From NCBI GenBank assembly GCA_030632525.1, contig DAOVUP010000031.1, positions 1 through 9,094 on the forward strand: 9,094 nt of DNA, given 5' to 3'. Position 1 is the stretch's first letter, and every line of letters begins with the position of its first letter. Of the stretch, positions 1 through 5,931 are shown one piece after another. The notes beneath the pieces are model-generated. The model ran no database searches. It saw nothing but the letters and a program-made list of their open reading frames with translations, and had not been told where the DNA came from. Made by a program: the position numbers and the translations under genes. Source of the stretch: Desulfobacteraceae bacterium (GTDB taxonomy: Bacteria > Desulfobacterota > DSM-4660 > Desulfatiglandales > Desulfatiglandaceae).

Positions 1-24
1 AGCCAGGATCAAACTCTCCACTTA
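1..24 (-). rRNA. rrs: 16S rRNA gene, 5' end only (partial)
   Basis: Read on the minus strand, positions 19 to 1 give GGAGAGTTTGATCCTGGCT, the universally conserved 5' segment of bacterial 16S rRNA (the 27F primer region). Placing the conserved AGAGTTTG as in E. coli puts mature nucleotide 1 near position 24. The gene continues off the left edge, so only about 24 nt are visible. The end is inferred by alignment from memory and could shift by a few bases. A window that stops inside rRNA is also what an assembly break at a repeated rrn operon would give. Confidence 0.93.
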
Positions 25-32
25 AACTTTAG

Positions 33-47
33 AGGGCTTTTGACCCT
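33..47 (-). other. small hairpin in the pre-16S leader
   Basis: On the minus strand AGGG and CCCT flank a TCAAAAG loop, which can be shortened by a T-G wobble. The hairpin lies about 9 nt upstream of the predicted mature 16S end. A short stem here is consistent with pre-rRNA leader structure and processing. The stem has only 4-5 pairs, so the assignment is tentative. Confidence 0.3.
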
Positions 48-86
48 ATTTCTTTTTTTTAGAGACCTACACTACATCACTATTTA

Positions 87-100
87 GTTTTCAAGGAACA
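87..100 (-). promoter_or_regulatory. rRNA leader boxA antitermination element
   Basis: The minus strand reads TGTTCCTTGAAAAC, close to the rRNA boxA consensus (E. coli TGCTCTTTAACA, Bacillus TGTTCTTTGAAAAC). In known systems this RNA motif binds NusB-NusE and loads the antitermination complex on rRNA transcripts. It lies downstream of both predicted start sites and about 63 nt upstream of the 16S gene, which is the expected place. The match is seen; the function is from family knowledge. Confidence 0.75.
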
Positions 101-122
101 AATGTCTTAAATCCATACTTGA

Positions 123-151
123 AATTTAAGGTATCCCGTTGCAAATGTCAA
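123..151 (-). promoter_or_regulatory. rrn promoter P2 (proximal, sigma70-type)
   Basis: On the minus strand a perfect -35 box TTGACA (146-151) is followed after exactly 17 bp by TAAATT (123-128) as the -10, which matches the consensus at 4 of 6 positions. The predicted start is near 116. It lies 78 bp downstream of P1 in the same orientation, giving the tandem arrangement typical of rRNA operons. The weak -10 is the main doubt. Confidence 0.6.
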
Positions 152-200
152 GCTCAAATTTAGCAAGTCATTTTGTTGGTGAAATGCAAAGGAAGAAAGT

Positions 201-229
201 TTTATACCTGTGCCATTTAAAGATGTCAA
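201..229 (-). promoter_or_regulatory. rrn promoter P1 (distal, sigma70-type)
   Basis: On the minus strand there is a perfect -35 TTGACA (224-229), a 17-bp spacer and a -10 TATAAA (201-206). The predicted start is near 194, about 170 nt upstream of mature 16S. This is the best promoter match in the window and points into the rRNA gene. It sits only 39 bp beyond the stop codon of the DUF610 gene. Confidence 0.8.
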
Positions 230-256
230 TCTTTTTTTTCCATATCCTAAAAAAAA
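230..256 (-). promoter_or_regulatory. UP-element-like A and T tracts upstream of rrn P1
   Basis: Directly upstream of the P1 -35 box the minus strand carries an A8 tract (232-239) preceded by a T8 tract (249-256). Paired A and T tracts at this distance match the proximal and distal UP subsites bound by the alpha C-terminal domains of RNA polymerase at rRNA promoters. The same bases follow the stop codon of the upstream gene. They do not form a convincing intrinsic terminator, because the only stem (AAAA-GCAC-TTTT) is four A-T pairs. Confidence 0.55.
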
Positions 257-267
257 GTGCTTTTATT

Positions 268-1155
268 TTATCTGACCAATTTCGACACGGGAACAACATC
301 AAATTCCTCCCTCAGCCTATCCTGATATTTCTCTATAATTTCAAATGTTTCATTGTATGGGTGGCCAATTCCTATAGCCGAACCAAAATTTCCTGCGATC
401 TCTAAAAGACATTCAATCTGTACACATATCGCTTTGGGGTCTAGGTTATTATCCAAAAACACGGTTCTTTCAGCCGTAGCTACTCCGATTTTTTTCGCCT
501 GCTCGAAACCAACTGTCCTCATTGTGGTCCGGCTGTCAACATAAAAAAGCCCTCGATTTTTCAGTTCCTGGAGAATTACCTGCATTTTCTCCCGGTTTTC
601 TGTAAAAGAAGACCCCATATGGTTGTTTACCCCCTTTGCCCCTGTAATTTCTCTCAAATTTTTGTCTAAGACCTGCCGGAGATCTCTCTCACTCATTGAA
701 AGAAACAGAGCTCCGGGGCCGGGATCGACTGATGGATAGGACTTTGGCTCCATTGGCTGGTGTAAAATAATCTCACGCCTCTTTTTGTTGGCCTCCCGTA
801 CAATGATATCAGTAAAGGGGGCAGAAGGGAGAATTGAAAAACTGAGTTCCAGATTCAGGCTGAGAAATGAAAAAGCTAAGTCAGGATTATGTCCCAAATC
901 ATCAATAATAATAGCAACCTTTGGTCGAAGATCTTCTTCCTGGATACCACTCTTAGGCAGGGGCTTACGGATTTTATAATAGGTTTTATTTATTATATCG
1001 TAGGAATCGTTTATTGATGGGTGCATCTCCTCGTAGATAGGCGGGGCGACCGTAATGGCAGTGGTCGAAATGTAGAAATATACACCGAGCAGAATGATAG
1101 CGACCAATAATACAGGAAGAATTATCAGGAGGAAAGGGCGCTTTTTCTTATTCAT
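268..1155 (-). CDS. YibQ-like divergent polysaccharide deacetylase (DUF610), membrane-anchored
   Basis: This 295-residue protein has one N-terminal hydrophobic segment (about 7-30), so it is probably anchored in the inner membrane with its domain in the periplasm. Residues 78-295 match the divergent polysaccharide deacetylase family. Visible motifs are IIDDLGHN (83-90, the Asp-Asp pair of NodB-type folds), HQPMEP (132-137), NNHMGSSF (177-184), YVDSRT (205-210) and IGIGHP (261-266). Its substrate is not established; a cell-wall glycan is a reasonable guess. The ATG lies 10 nt after the ctpA stop with no clear Shine-Dalgarno, which suggests translational coupling. In E. coli yibQ directly follows envC, and in pseudomonads the order envC-ctpA-DUF610 is known, so the context supports a cell-envelope role. 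It is the last protein gene before the rrn promoters. Confidence 0.9.
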   Translation of the reverse strand: MNKKKRPFLLIILPVLLVAIILLGVYFYISTTAITVAPPIYEEMHPSINDSYDIINKTYYKIRKPLPKSGIQEEDLRPKVAIIIDDLGHNPDLAFSFLSLNLELSFSILPSAPFTDIIVREANKKRREIILHQPMEPKSYPSVDPGPGALFLSMSERDLRQVLDKNLREITGAKGVNNHMGSSFTENREKMQVILQELKNRGLFYVDSRTTMRTVGFEQAKKIGVATAERTVFLDNNLDPKAICVQIECLLEIAGNFGSAIGIGHPYNETFEIIEKYQDRLREEFDVVPVSKLVR

Positions 1156-1165
1156 TGAGAAATTG

Positions 1166-2497
1166 TCAGGAGCCCGGTTTAATCTTCGAGAAGATGGCCC
1201 AGCTTTTCAGAAGCTGCAAGGCCTGGCGAACCTGGTTATCCTTCTCGAGAAGCATCTTGACTTTTTCGTTATTTTCTTCCTTTGGTTTCTTTTCATCGGC
1301 TTTCTTGGCATTTCCTTCTTCCAATTGCATGTGACCCTTCAGGTCTTCTTCTCTGATAAAATGGGGCGACTTTTTTTCTGCTTTCTTTTCGGTGGCCACG
1401 AATGGTATCTCAATATCGGGTGTGATCCCGCTTGACTGAATCGACTTGCCGCTTGGGGTATAGTACCGGGCCGTAGTTAGACGCAAACCAGAACCATCGG
1501 AGAGAGGCAAAATCGACTGCACCGAGCCTTTCCCGAAAGTCCTAGTCCCTAAAATTATTGCCTTTTTATTGTCCTGCAGGGCACCTGCCACAATTTCCGC
1601 GGCGCTGGCGCTCCCCCCGTTGACTAAGACAATTATGGGGTATTCACTATCTTTTTTGTTCTTGTGAGCTGTGGCCTTTATATTGTGAGAGCTTTCCCTC
1701 CCTTTGGTGCTGACGATGACACCAGAATCGAGAAATTGTTCAGAAACTTCTATGGCCTGGGACAGGAGCCCTCCAGGATTGTTCCTCAGATCTATAATCA
1801 GACCTTTCAGCATATCGTCCTTGTCAAGTATCTCAAGGGCTGACGATAGGTCGTTAGACGTATTACTTTGAAAATTTGAAATCCTTACATATCCAATACC
1901 TGGAGAGAGGACGTAGTGCCGAACACTTTTCAAAGGAATGACGCCCCTTGTAATGGAGAGTTCCAGAGGCTTATCCATCCCTTCTCGTACAATGGTTAAG
2001 TTGACCTTGCTCCCTTCAGGACCTCTGATCCTCTTTACCGCCTCTATTAGGCCCATATCCTGTGTTGACTCGCCCTCCACCTTAATAATTCTGTCCCCCG
2101 CCTTCATCCCTGCCTTATCGGCCGGCGTTCCCTCAATGGGGGATACTACGGTCAGGATCTTGTCCTTAATAGTTATCTCAACCCCTATCCCGGAAAAACT
2201 TCCCTTGGTTTCGGTCATTAACTCCTTATATTCTTCCTTTGTCATAAAGGATGAGTGGGGATCAAGGCTTTGAATCATCCCTTTTATGGCCCCATATATC
2301 AGTTTCTGAGAATCCTGGGGTTCAACATAGCTGTTTTCCACCTGTCTGAGCACTTCGGTGAAAATTTCAATATTCTTGTATACCTCTTCCGTATCAGCTT
2401 CGACCTTGGCGTCATTGCCGTTAAAAAAAAGGAGGCCCCCCACAAAGAGAGCTATCAAGGCAATATTTACGACTACTTTTCTCTTGAGAATCAACAT
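1166..2497 (-). CDS. ctpA: CtpA-type carboxyl-terminal processing protease (S41 family)
   Basis: This 443-residue periplasmic serine protease has an N-terminal signal or anchor segment (about 9-26). It then has a helical region, a PDZ domain (about 100-185, with FSGIGVEI and the substrate-binding-loop region) and the S41 catalytic core. Aligned to E. coli Tsp (S430/K455), the Ser-Lys dyad is S298 in GGSASAAEI and K323 in TFGKGSVQ, with the family's 25-residue spacing. The C-terminus (about 367-420) is a Lys/Glu-rich extension. The ATG has a strong AAGGAGG Shine-Dalgarno (2503-2509) 5-6 nt upstream. CtpA proteases in other Gram-negative bacteria degrade peptidoglycan hydrolases, which fits its place after the envC-like gene. 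A 398-bp gap holding a repeat element separates the two, so ctpA may have its own promoter; I found no convincing one. Confidence 0.95.
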   Translation of the reverse strand: MLILKRKVVVNIALIALFVGGLLFFNGNDAKVEADTEEVYKNIEIFTEVLRQVENSYVEPQDSQKLIYGAIKGMIQSLDPHSSFMTKEEYKELMTETKGSFSGIGVEITIKDKILTVVSPIEGTPADKAGMKAGDRIIKVEGESTQDMGLIEAVKRIRGPEGSKVNLTIVREGMDKPLELSITRGVIPLKSVRHYVLSPGIGYVRISNFQSNTSNDLSSALEILDKDDMLKGLIIDLRNNPGGLLSQAIEVSEQFLDSGVIVSTKGRESSHNIKATAHKNKKDSEYPIIVLVNGGSASAAEIVAGALQDNKKAIILGTRTFGKGSVQSILPLSDGSGLRLTTARYYTPSGKSIQSSGITPDIEIPFVATEKKAEKKSPHFIREEDLKGHMQLEEGNAKKADEKKPKEENNEKVKMLLEKDNQVRQALQLLKSWAIFSKIKPGS

Positions 2498-2539
2498 TTC
2501 CTCCTCCTTATCATTTGACGCCTTTCTATTTCCCGCCGG

Positions 2540-2553
2540 GCCGGTTTGCCGGC
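2540..2553 (-). other. GC-rich hairpin in the ctpA leader
   Basis: GCCGG and CCGGC pair around a 4-nt loop, about 45 nt upstream of the ctpA start. It is not followed by a T-run on either strand, so it is not a typical terminator. It could be a leader structure or a fragment of a repeat; nothing more can be said. Confidence 0.3.
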
Positions 2554-2665
2554 TGTTCAGTTAAAAATATTTCCGTTCGAAGTGTCCAGTTCTCAGCGCA
2601 GATTACGAAAGATCTAATTAATTTGGTCGGCAATGGCAACAAAAAAATGCATATCAGAATTACAA

Positions 2666-2697
2666 ATTGAGGAATTGAGGGATTGAGGAATTGAAAT
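2666..2697 (+). repeat. 8-bp tandem repeat, ATTGAGGA type, about four units
   Basis: Four consecutive octamers read ATTGAGGA, ATTGAGGG, ATTGAGGA and ATTGAAAT. A 14-bp stretch including the first unit (AAATTGAGGAATTG, 2664-2677) has a perfect inverted copy at 2792-2805 inside element A1. That inverted stretch is itself part of a run of similar imperfect octamers (2792-2819). The array lies in the envC-ctpA gap and encodes nothing recognisable. Confidence 0.7.
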
Positions 2698-2717
2698 TTA
2701 AACCTTTTCTTTATCTT

Positions 2718-2849
2718 GATGGTCTCGTAAAAAGTTAAAAAGTGCACGATTTGGTGTAATTACCTTAGGCTTAACTGTTTATAATAATTCGCAATTCCTC
2801 AATTTCCAAATTCCAATTGCCTGTAAAAAGGACTTTTTACGGGCGCATC
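2718..2849 (+). mobile_element. Element A1: MITE-like 132-bp repeat with 7-bp target duplication
   Basis: The ends are imperfect 17-bp inverted repeats: GATGGTCTCGTAAAAAG (2718-2734) and CTTTTTACGGGCGCATC (2833-2849), 14 of 17 paired. They are flanked immediately by the perfect direct repeat TTATCTT (2711-2717 and 2850-2856), as expected for a target-site duplication. The right end contains a further palindrome, GTAAAAAG-GA-CTTTTTAC (2823-2840). There is no ORF of transposase size, so any movement would need a transposase from elsewhere. A diverged copy lies at 7334-7477 on the other strand. It sits between envC and ctpA, genes that are usually adjacent. I did not match it to a named family. 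Confidence 0.65.
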
Positions 2850-2895
2850 TTATCTTAATCTCTCAATCTTTACCCCGTTAAATCTGTCTTTTCAT

Positions 2896-4071
2896 CTATT
2901 TGGCCTTTAACCACTCTTGGGGATTCATGCTTTTTCCAGCCCTTCTGATTTCAAAGTAGAGCCTTGCTCCCCCTGAAGCCCCCTTCCCTCCTATCTGTCC
3001 GAGAACGTCTCCCTCTTTTACCACATCACCTTCTATCTTATTCCTTTGGGAAAGATGTGCTGACACAGTGAAAAAACGCGAGCCGTGATTTATAATAACA
3101 AGCTCACCGTAGCCTTTAAGTTTTCCTGAAAAAGCAACAACCCCTGGGAAAACAACCTTCACATCAGAACCCGAAACCCCTTCAATGACAATCCCTTTAT
3201 TTGCCCCCTGTCTTGCAGATCCAAGTATCTTTTTATATCCAATCACCTTCCCTTTAAAGGGATAAGAGAGTTTACCTTTAAAGTCTTTAAAATGAAAAGT
3301 CTTATCTATTTCGTAATTATCCTTTTTCTCAATATTATTTAGGGTCTGTTTTAAGCCTTCTGCTGCTGCCTGCAATTCCACAACTGCCGTTTCATAGAAC
3401 TCCCTCTCGTTGTGGATTTTCATTAAACGAAGGACTTTTTTCTTAAGATCTTCTTTTAATGACATCAGGCGAGCCATTTTTTCGCTGCTAATATTTCTAA
3501 TCTCAGTTAGCTTTGCCTCTGTCCTCGAAATCTCCTCCTGGTGTTCGTATGCTTGCTTTGCCGCTCTGATCAGGGCCATCCTGTCCTCTTCCATGATGAT
3601 CCTGAGATATTTCACCCTCCGCCAAAACTGGGCGATATCCGTTACCTCGACCAAGGTCCTGATATAACCCTTTCTGGTGTGCTTATACAGTTTAACCAGT
3701 TTCCTCGAAACTTTGATCTCAATCTCTCGTGACGACTGCTTCAAAGCTGCTAACTTCCGCCTAAGCACACCGATATTGGCCTTTGCACGATGTAACTTCT
3801 TGCTCAATTCATCCACTGCACCTCTCTTTTTTGCGACCTCCTGCTCTAAACTGGCCAATTCGCCCAACAGATCCTTCTCCAGTGAGTCGATTTTCTTAAG
3901 TTTTTGCTTTTCGCTTGAGAGTTTGAGTTCGATCTTCTCGATCTGCCTTTGATTTCTATCAGACATTTTTGCTGCATCGGCATGAGCAAATCTTAATAAA
4001 ATACCAAGGCTTATTATGAAACTCGATAAAATCAGGCATCTTGCTAATGAAAAAAAGGTTTTTTTCTTCAT
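2896..4071 (-). CDS. envC: EnvC-like murein hydrolase activator (coiled coil plus degenerate LytM/M23 domain)
   Basis: This 391-residue protein has a signal peptide (about 1-31, ending AHADA), a long charged coiled-coil region (about 37-250) and a C-terminal LytM/M23 domain (about 268-388). The expected HxGxD zinc motif is QGAN (288-291), and the usual HLH motif is RLY (370-372). The domain should therefore be non-catalytic, as in E. coli EnvC, whose C-terminus (LYFEIRRQG, NPQPWL) it resembles in LYFEIRRAG and NPQEWL. EnvC proteins act in the periplasm: FtsEX binds the coiled coil and the LytM domain activates amidases that split septal peptidoglycan. Its ATG overlaps the ftsX stop (ATGA, 4068-4071), so the two are translationally coupled. 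A7 and T7 runs at codons 2-7 are slippage-prone but the frame is intact. Confidence 0.92.
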   Translation of the reverse strand: MKKKTFFSLARCLILSSFIISLGILLRFAHADAAKMSDRNQRQIEKIELKLSSEKQKLKKIDSLEKDLLGELASLEQEVAKKRGAVDELSKKLHRAKANIGVLRRKLAALKQSSREIEIKVSRKLVKLYKHTRKGYIRTLVEVTDIAQFWRRVKYLRIIMEEDRMALIRAAKQAYEHQEEISRTEAKLTEIRNISSEKMARLMSLKEDLKKKVLRLMKIHNEREFYETAVVELQAAAEGLKQTLNNIEKKDNYEIDKTFHFKDFKGKLSYPFKGKVIGYKKILGSARQGANKGIVIEGVSGSDVKVVFPGVVAFSGKLKGYGELVIINHGSRFFTVSAHLSQRNKIEGDVVKEGDVLGQIGGKGASGGARLYFEIRRAGKSMNPQEWLKAK

Positions 4072-4949
4072 ACTGCAAAAAAGCGGCCTATGGCGATAAA
4101 ACTGCCTATCACCCCTAAGACCGCACCTAAAATAAAGATTAAAATCAGATATCCGGCGGGCAGGAAGACAAGATCAAGGGGGGTAAGACCTAAAAGGGAG
4201 ATACCCTTTGTAGGGAGAAGGAGATAGCCTAAGAAGAGCGTCAGGACAGCTAAAATTCCGCCTGAGATGCCTTGTATCATTCCTTCTAATAAAAATGGTG
4301 TTTTGACAAACCAATCTGTGGCGCCTACCAATTTAAGTATTTCGATCTCATCTTTACGTGAATAGATAGTCAACTTAATGGTGTTAGTGACTATGAAGAC
4401 GACACATAAGCATAAAAGCCCCCCTATTATAAAACCGATTAGCCTGACTACGTTCAGGAAGCCTTCGAACTTATTTAGCCATTCATTACTATATTGCACC
4501 TCTTCTACGCCATCTAATTTCTCCAGTTCTTCCTTTATTTTCTCAGGATCAACTCTATGAGTCCCTTTGCTCTCAAAAACAACTTCATATGATGCAGGAA
4601 GCGGGTTACGCCCTAAACGATTCAAGAACGCTGCATCGTCCCCTAAGGCGGCTCTCAAGTCTTTCAAAGCTTCTTCTTTGGATATGAATCGCTTGATTTC
4701 GGCTCCAGGGAGGCCCCTGATGAAGGAATAAACATTGTCTCTCCTGTACTCACTGATTCCATCTTTAAGGTAAATTGACATGGAGAGGGCGGTTCCCCAT
4801 CGCTGAAGCCAGTTGTTAAGGTTACCGAAAAGCAACAGGAACGCGCCCAAAATCAACAGAGACGCGACTATAGTACCCAGACTCAGGATATGAACGCTCA
4901 GATTTTTCCTGATATTCATAAGGGCCTGTCTTATAAAATAGGACCTCAA
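4068..4949 (-). CDS. ftsX: Cell-division ABC transporter membrane subunit FtsX
   Basis: This 293-residue inner-membrane protein has the FtsX topology. There is a cytoplasmic N-terminus, TM1 (about 20-42), a periplasmic loop (about 43-165) containing the FtsX extracellular domain, and three further TM segments (about 168-190, 219-244 and 262-288). The motif EIEILKLVGAT (201-211), just after TM2, is the family hallmark contacting FtsE. FtsX passes ATP-driven movement of FtsE to the periplasmic EnvC-type activator. The start codon is TTG at 4949, chosen because GGAAG lies 6 nt upstream, nearby ATGs are out of frame, and MRSYFIRQALMNIR matches how homologues begin. It follows ftsE after 69 bp and overlaps envC by 4 bp. 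Confidence 0.95.
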   Translation of the reverse strand: MRSYFIRQALMNIRKNLSVHILSLGTIVASLLILGAFLLLFGNLNNWLQRWGTALSMSIYLKDGISEYRRDNVYSFIRGLPGAEIKRFISKEEALKDLRAALGDDAAFLNRLGRNPLPASYEVVFESKGTHRVDPEKIKEELEKLDGVEEVQYSNEWLNKFEGFLNVVRLIGFIIGGLLCLCVVFIVTNTIKLTIYSRKDEIEILKLVGATDWFVKTPFLLEGMIQGISGGILAVLTLFLGYLLLPTKGISLLGLTPLDLVFLPAGYLILIFILGAVLGVIGSFIAIGRFFAV

Positions 4950-5018
4950 TTTTGGCTTCCTTCATTCCCCATTTTGCACTTTATACCATTGTACTGACAG
5001 CGGCTTTTTGCAGGCACA

Positions 5019-5678
5019 TCAAGGTGTATCCTCGGAGATTGTTCCTTGATTCAAGACGATTATTCTGCAGTCCGTGGCTTGTAGCAGTTCTTGGCTGTGA
5101 GTGGCAACGACTACAGTGGTGCCCTTCCGATGTATGCTCCTGAACAGCTCCATTATTTCCATCGTCAACTGTGGATCTAAGTTTCCTGTTGGCTCATCGG
5201 CTAAGAGAATCAGGGGATCCTTTACGATTGCTCTTGCTATAGCCACCCTTTGCTGTTCTCCTCCGGACAACGAAAGGGGGTATGACTTCTCTTTTTCGGC
5301 CAAACCCACCAGCCTGAGTGTTTGATGGGTCTTTTTCCTGACAAACTTCGGTCGCAGACCGATTACCTCCAAAGCAATGGCCACGTTTTCAAATACCGTT
5401 TTTCTGGGAAGCAACTTAAAATCCTGGAACACAAAGCCGATCTTCCGGCGCAGGAGATCAAGTTTTGGTCTGCTGATCCTATTGAGGTTGATAGCATTTA
5501 TAAGTATGTAACCGCTGGCGGGTTTTTCAGCTCCGAAGATCAATCTGAGAAGGGTCGTTTTTCCGGCGCCGCTCGGGCCGGTCACAAAAACAAATTCTCC
5601 TTTACGAATCCTTAGCCTGATATCATTTAGCGCAACGTTGGGGCCAAATTTTTTGGACAGGTCAAATAGCTGAATCAT
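5019..5678 (-). CDS. ftsE: Cell-division ATP-binding protein FtsE
   Basis: This 219-residue ABC ATPase is full length for FtsE. All motifs are intact: Walker A GPSGAGKT (34-41), Q-loop Q85, signature LSGGEQQ (137-143), Walker B LILLADE (156-162) followed by PTGNLD, and H-loop H194. It binds FtsX in the inner membrane and the Z-ring in the cytoplasm, and its ATP hydrolysis powers septal wall hydrolysis through EnvC. It lies directly before ftsX, the conserved order. The ATG at 5678 has no obvious Shine-Dalgarno, though MIQLFDLSKKFG is the normal FtsE start. I found no clear promoter in the 68 bp between it and element B, so it may be read from upstream or from a promoter I cannot recognise. 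Confidence 0.96.
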   Translation of the reverse strand: MIQLFDLSKKFGPNVALNDIRLRIRKGEFVFVTGPSGAGKTTLLRLIFGAEKPASGYILINAINLNRISRPKLDLLRRKIGFVFQDFKLLPRKTVFENVAIALEVIGLRPKFVRKKTHQTLRLVGLAEKEKSYPLSLSGGEQQRVAIARAIVKDPLILLADEPTGNLDPQLTMEIMELFRSIHRKGTTVVVATHSQELLQATDCRIIVLNQGTISEDTP

Positions 5679-5746
5679 GTTTGGTCATTACGGGTTGCGG
5701 GTTCAAGTTTAAAACTGTACCATACTACTATAACTTTAGTCACTTA

Positions 5747-5925
5747 GGGCTCGTGCAAAAATAAGTTCCCAGAATTGGCGCCCAGATTTAGGTTAGATTT
5801 GGCTACGCCGACTGAGCACAACCACAGAAATAGTCGTACTATTTCGAGGCTTTTGCGATTGAGGCGCGGCTGAAGATAACCTGAAGATGGGATGCGAAAA
5901 TGTGAATTTATTTTTGCGCGAGCCC
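5747..5925 (-). mobile_element. Element B: 179-bp palindromic MITE-like repeat
   Basis: The ends are 22-bp inverted repeats (5747-5768 and 5904-5925, starting GGGCTCG), with 20 of 22 positions paired. They are flanked by TTA on both sides (5744-5746 and 5926-5928), a possible 3-bp target duplication. A second pair of arms (5781-5795 with 5877-5891, 12 of 15) lies in register, 12 nt inside each end. At the exact centre (5836) is a perfect hairpin GAAATAGT-CGT-ACTATTTC (5827-5845). The whole element can fold into one long hairpin. It carries no transposase. It begins 6 bp after the tolC stop and may act as a terminator or as an mRNA 3' end stabiliser, which is inference. Confidence 0.65.
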
Positions 5926-5931
5926 TTACAC

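Noticed and set aside
2581..2640. Possible ctpA promoter TTGCCA...TAGATC on the minus strand
   Set aside because: The -35 is 5 of 6, but the -10 matches only 3 of 6, which is no better than chance in this AT-rich gap.
2526..2747. 73-codon minus-strand ORF in the envC-ctpA gap
   Set aside because: It runs through the octamer array and starts inside element A1, has low-complexity composition (FKFQFLNPSIPQF) and shows no family features.
2823..2840. Intrinsic terminator for the ftsEX-envC transcript formed by the GTAAAAAG/CTTTTTAC palindrome
   Set aside because: The stem is mostly A-T and no T-run follows it on the minus strand. It is better explained as part of element A1.
4950..5018. TATAAA in the ftsE-ftsX gap as an internal promoter
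   Set aside because: No TTGACA-like hexamer lies 16-18 bp upstream on the minus strand, so it is not supported.
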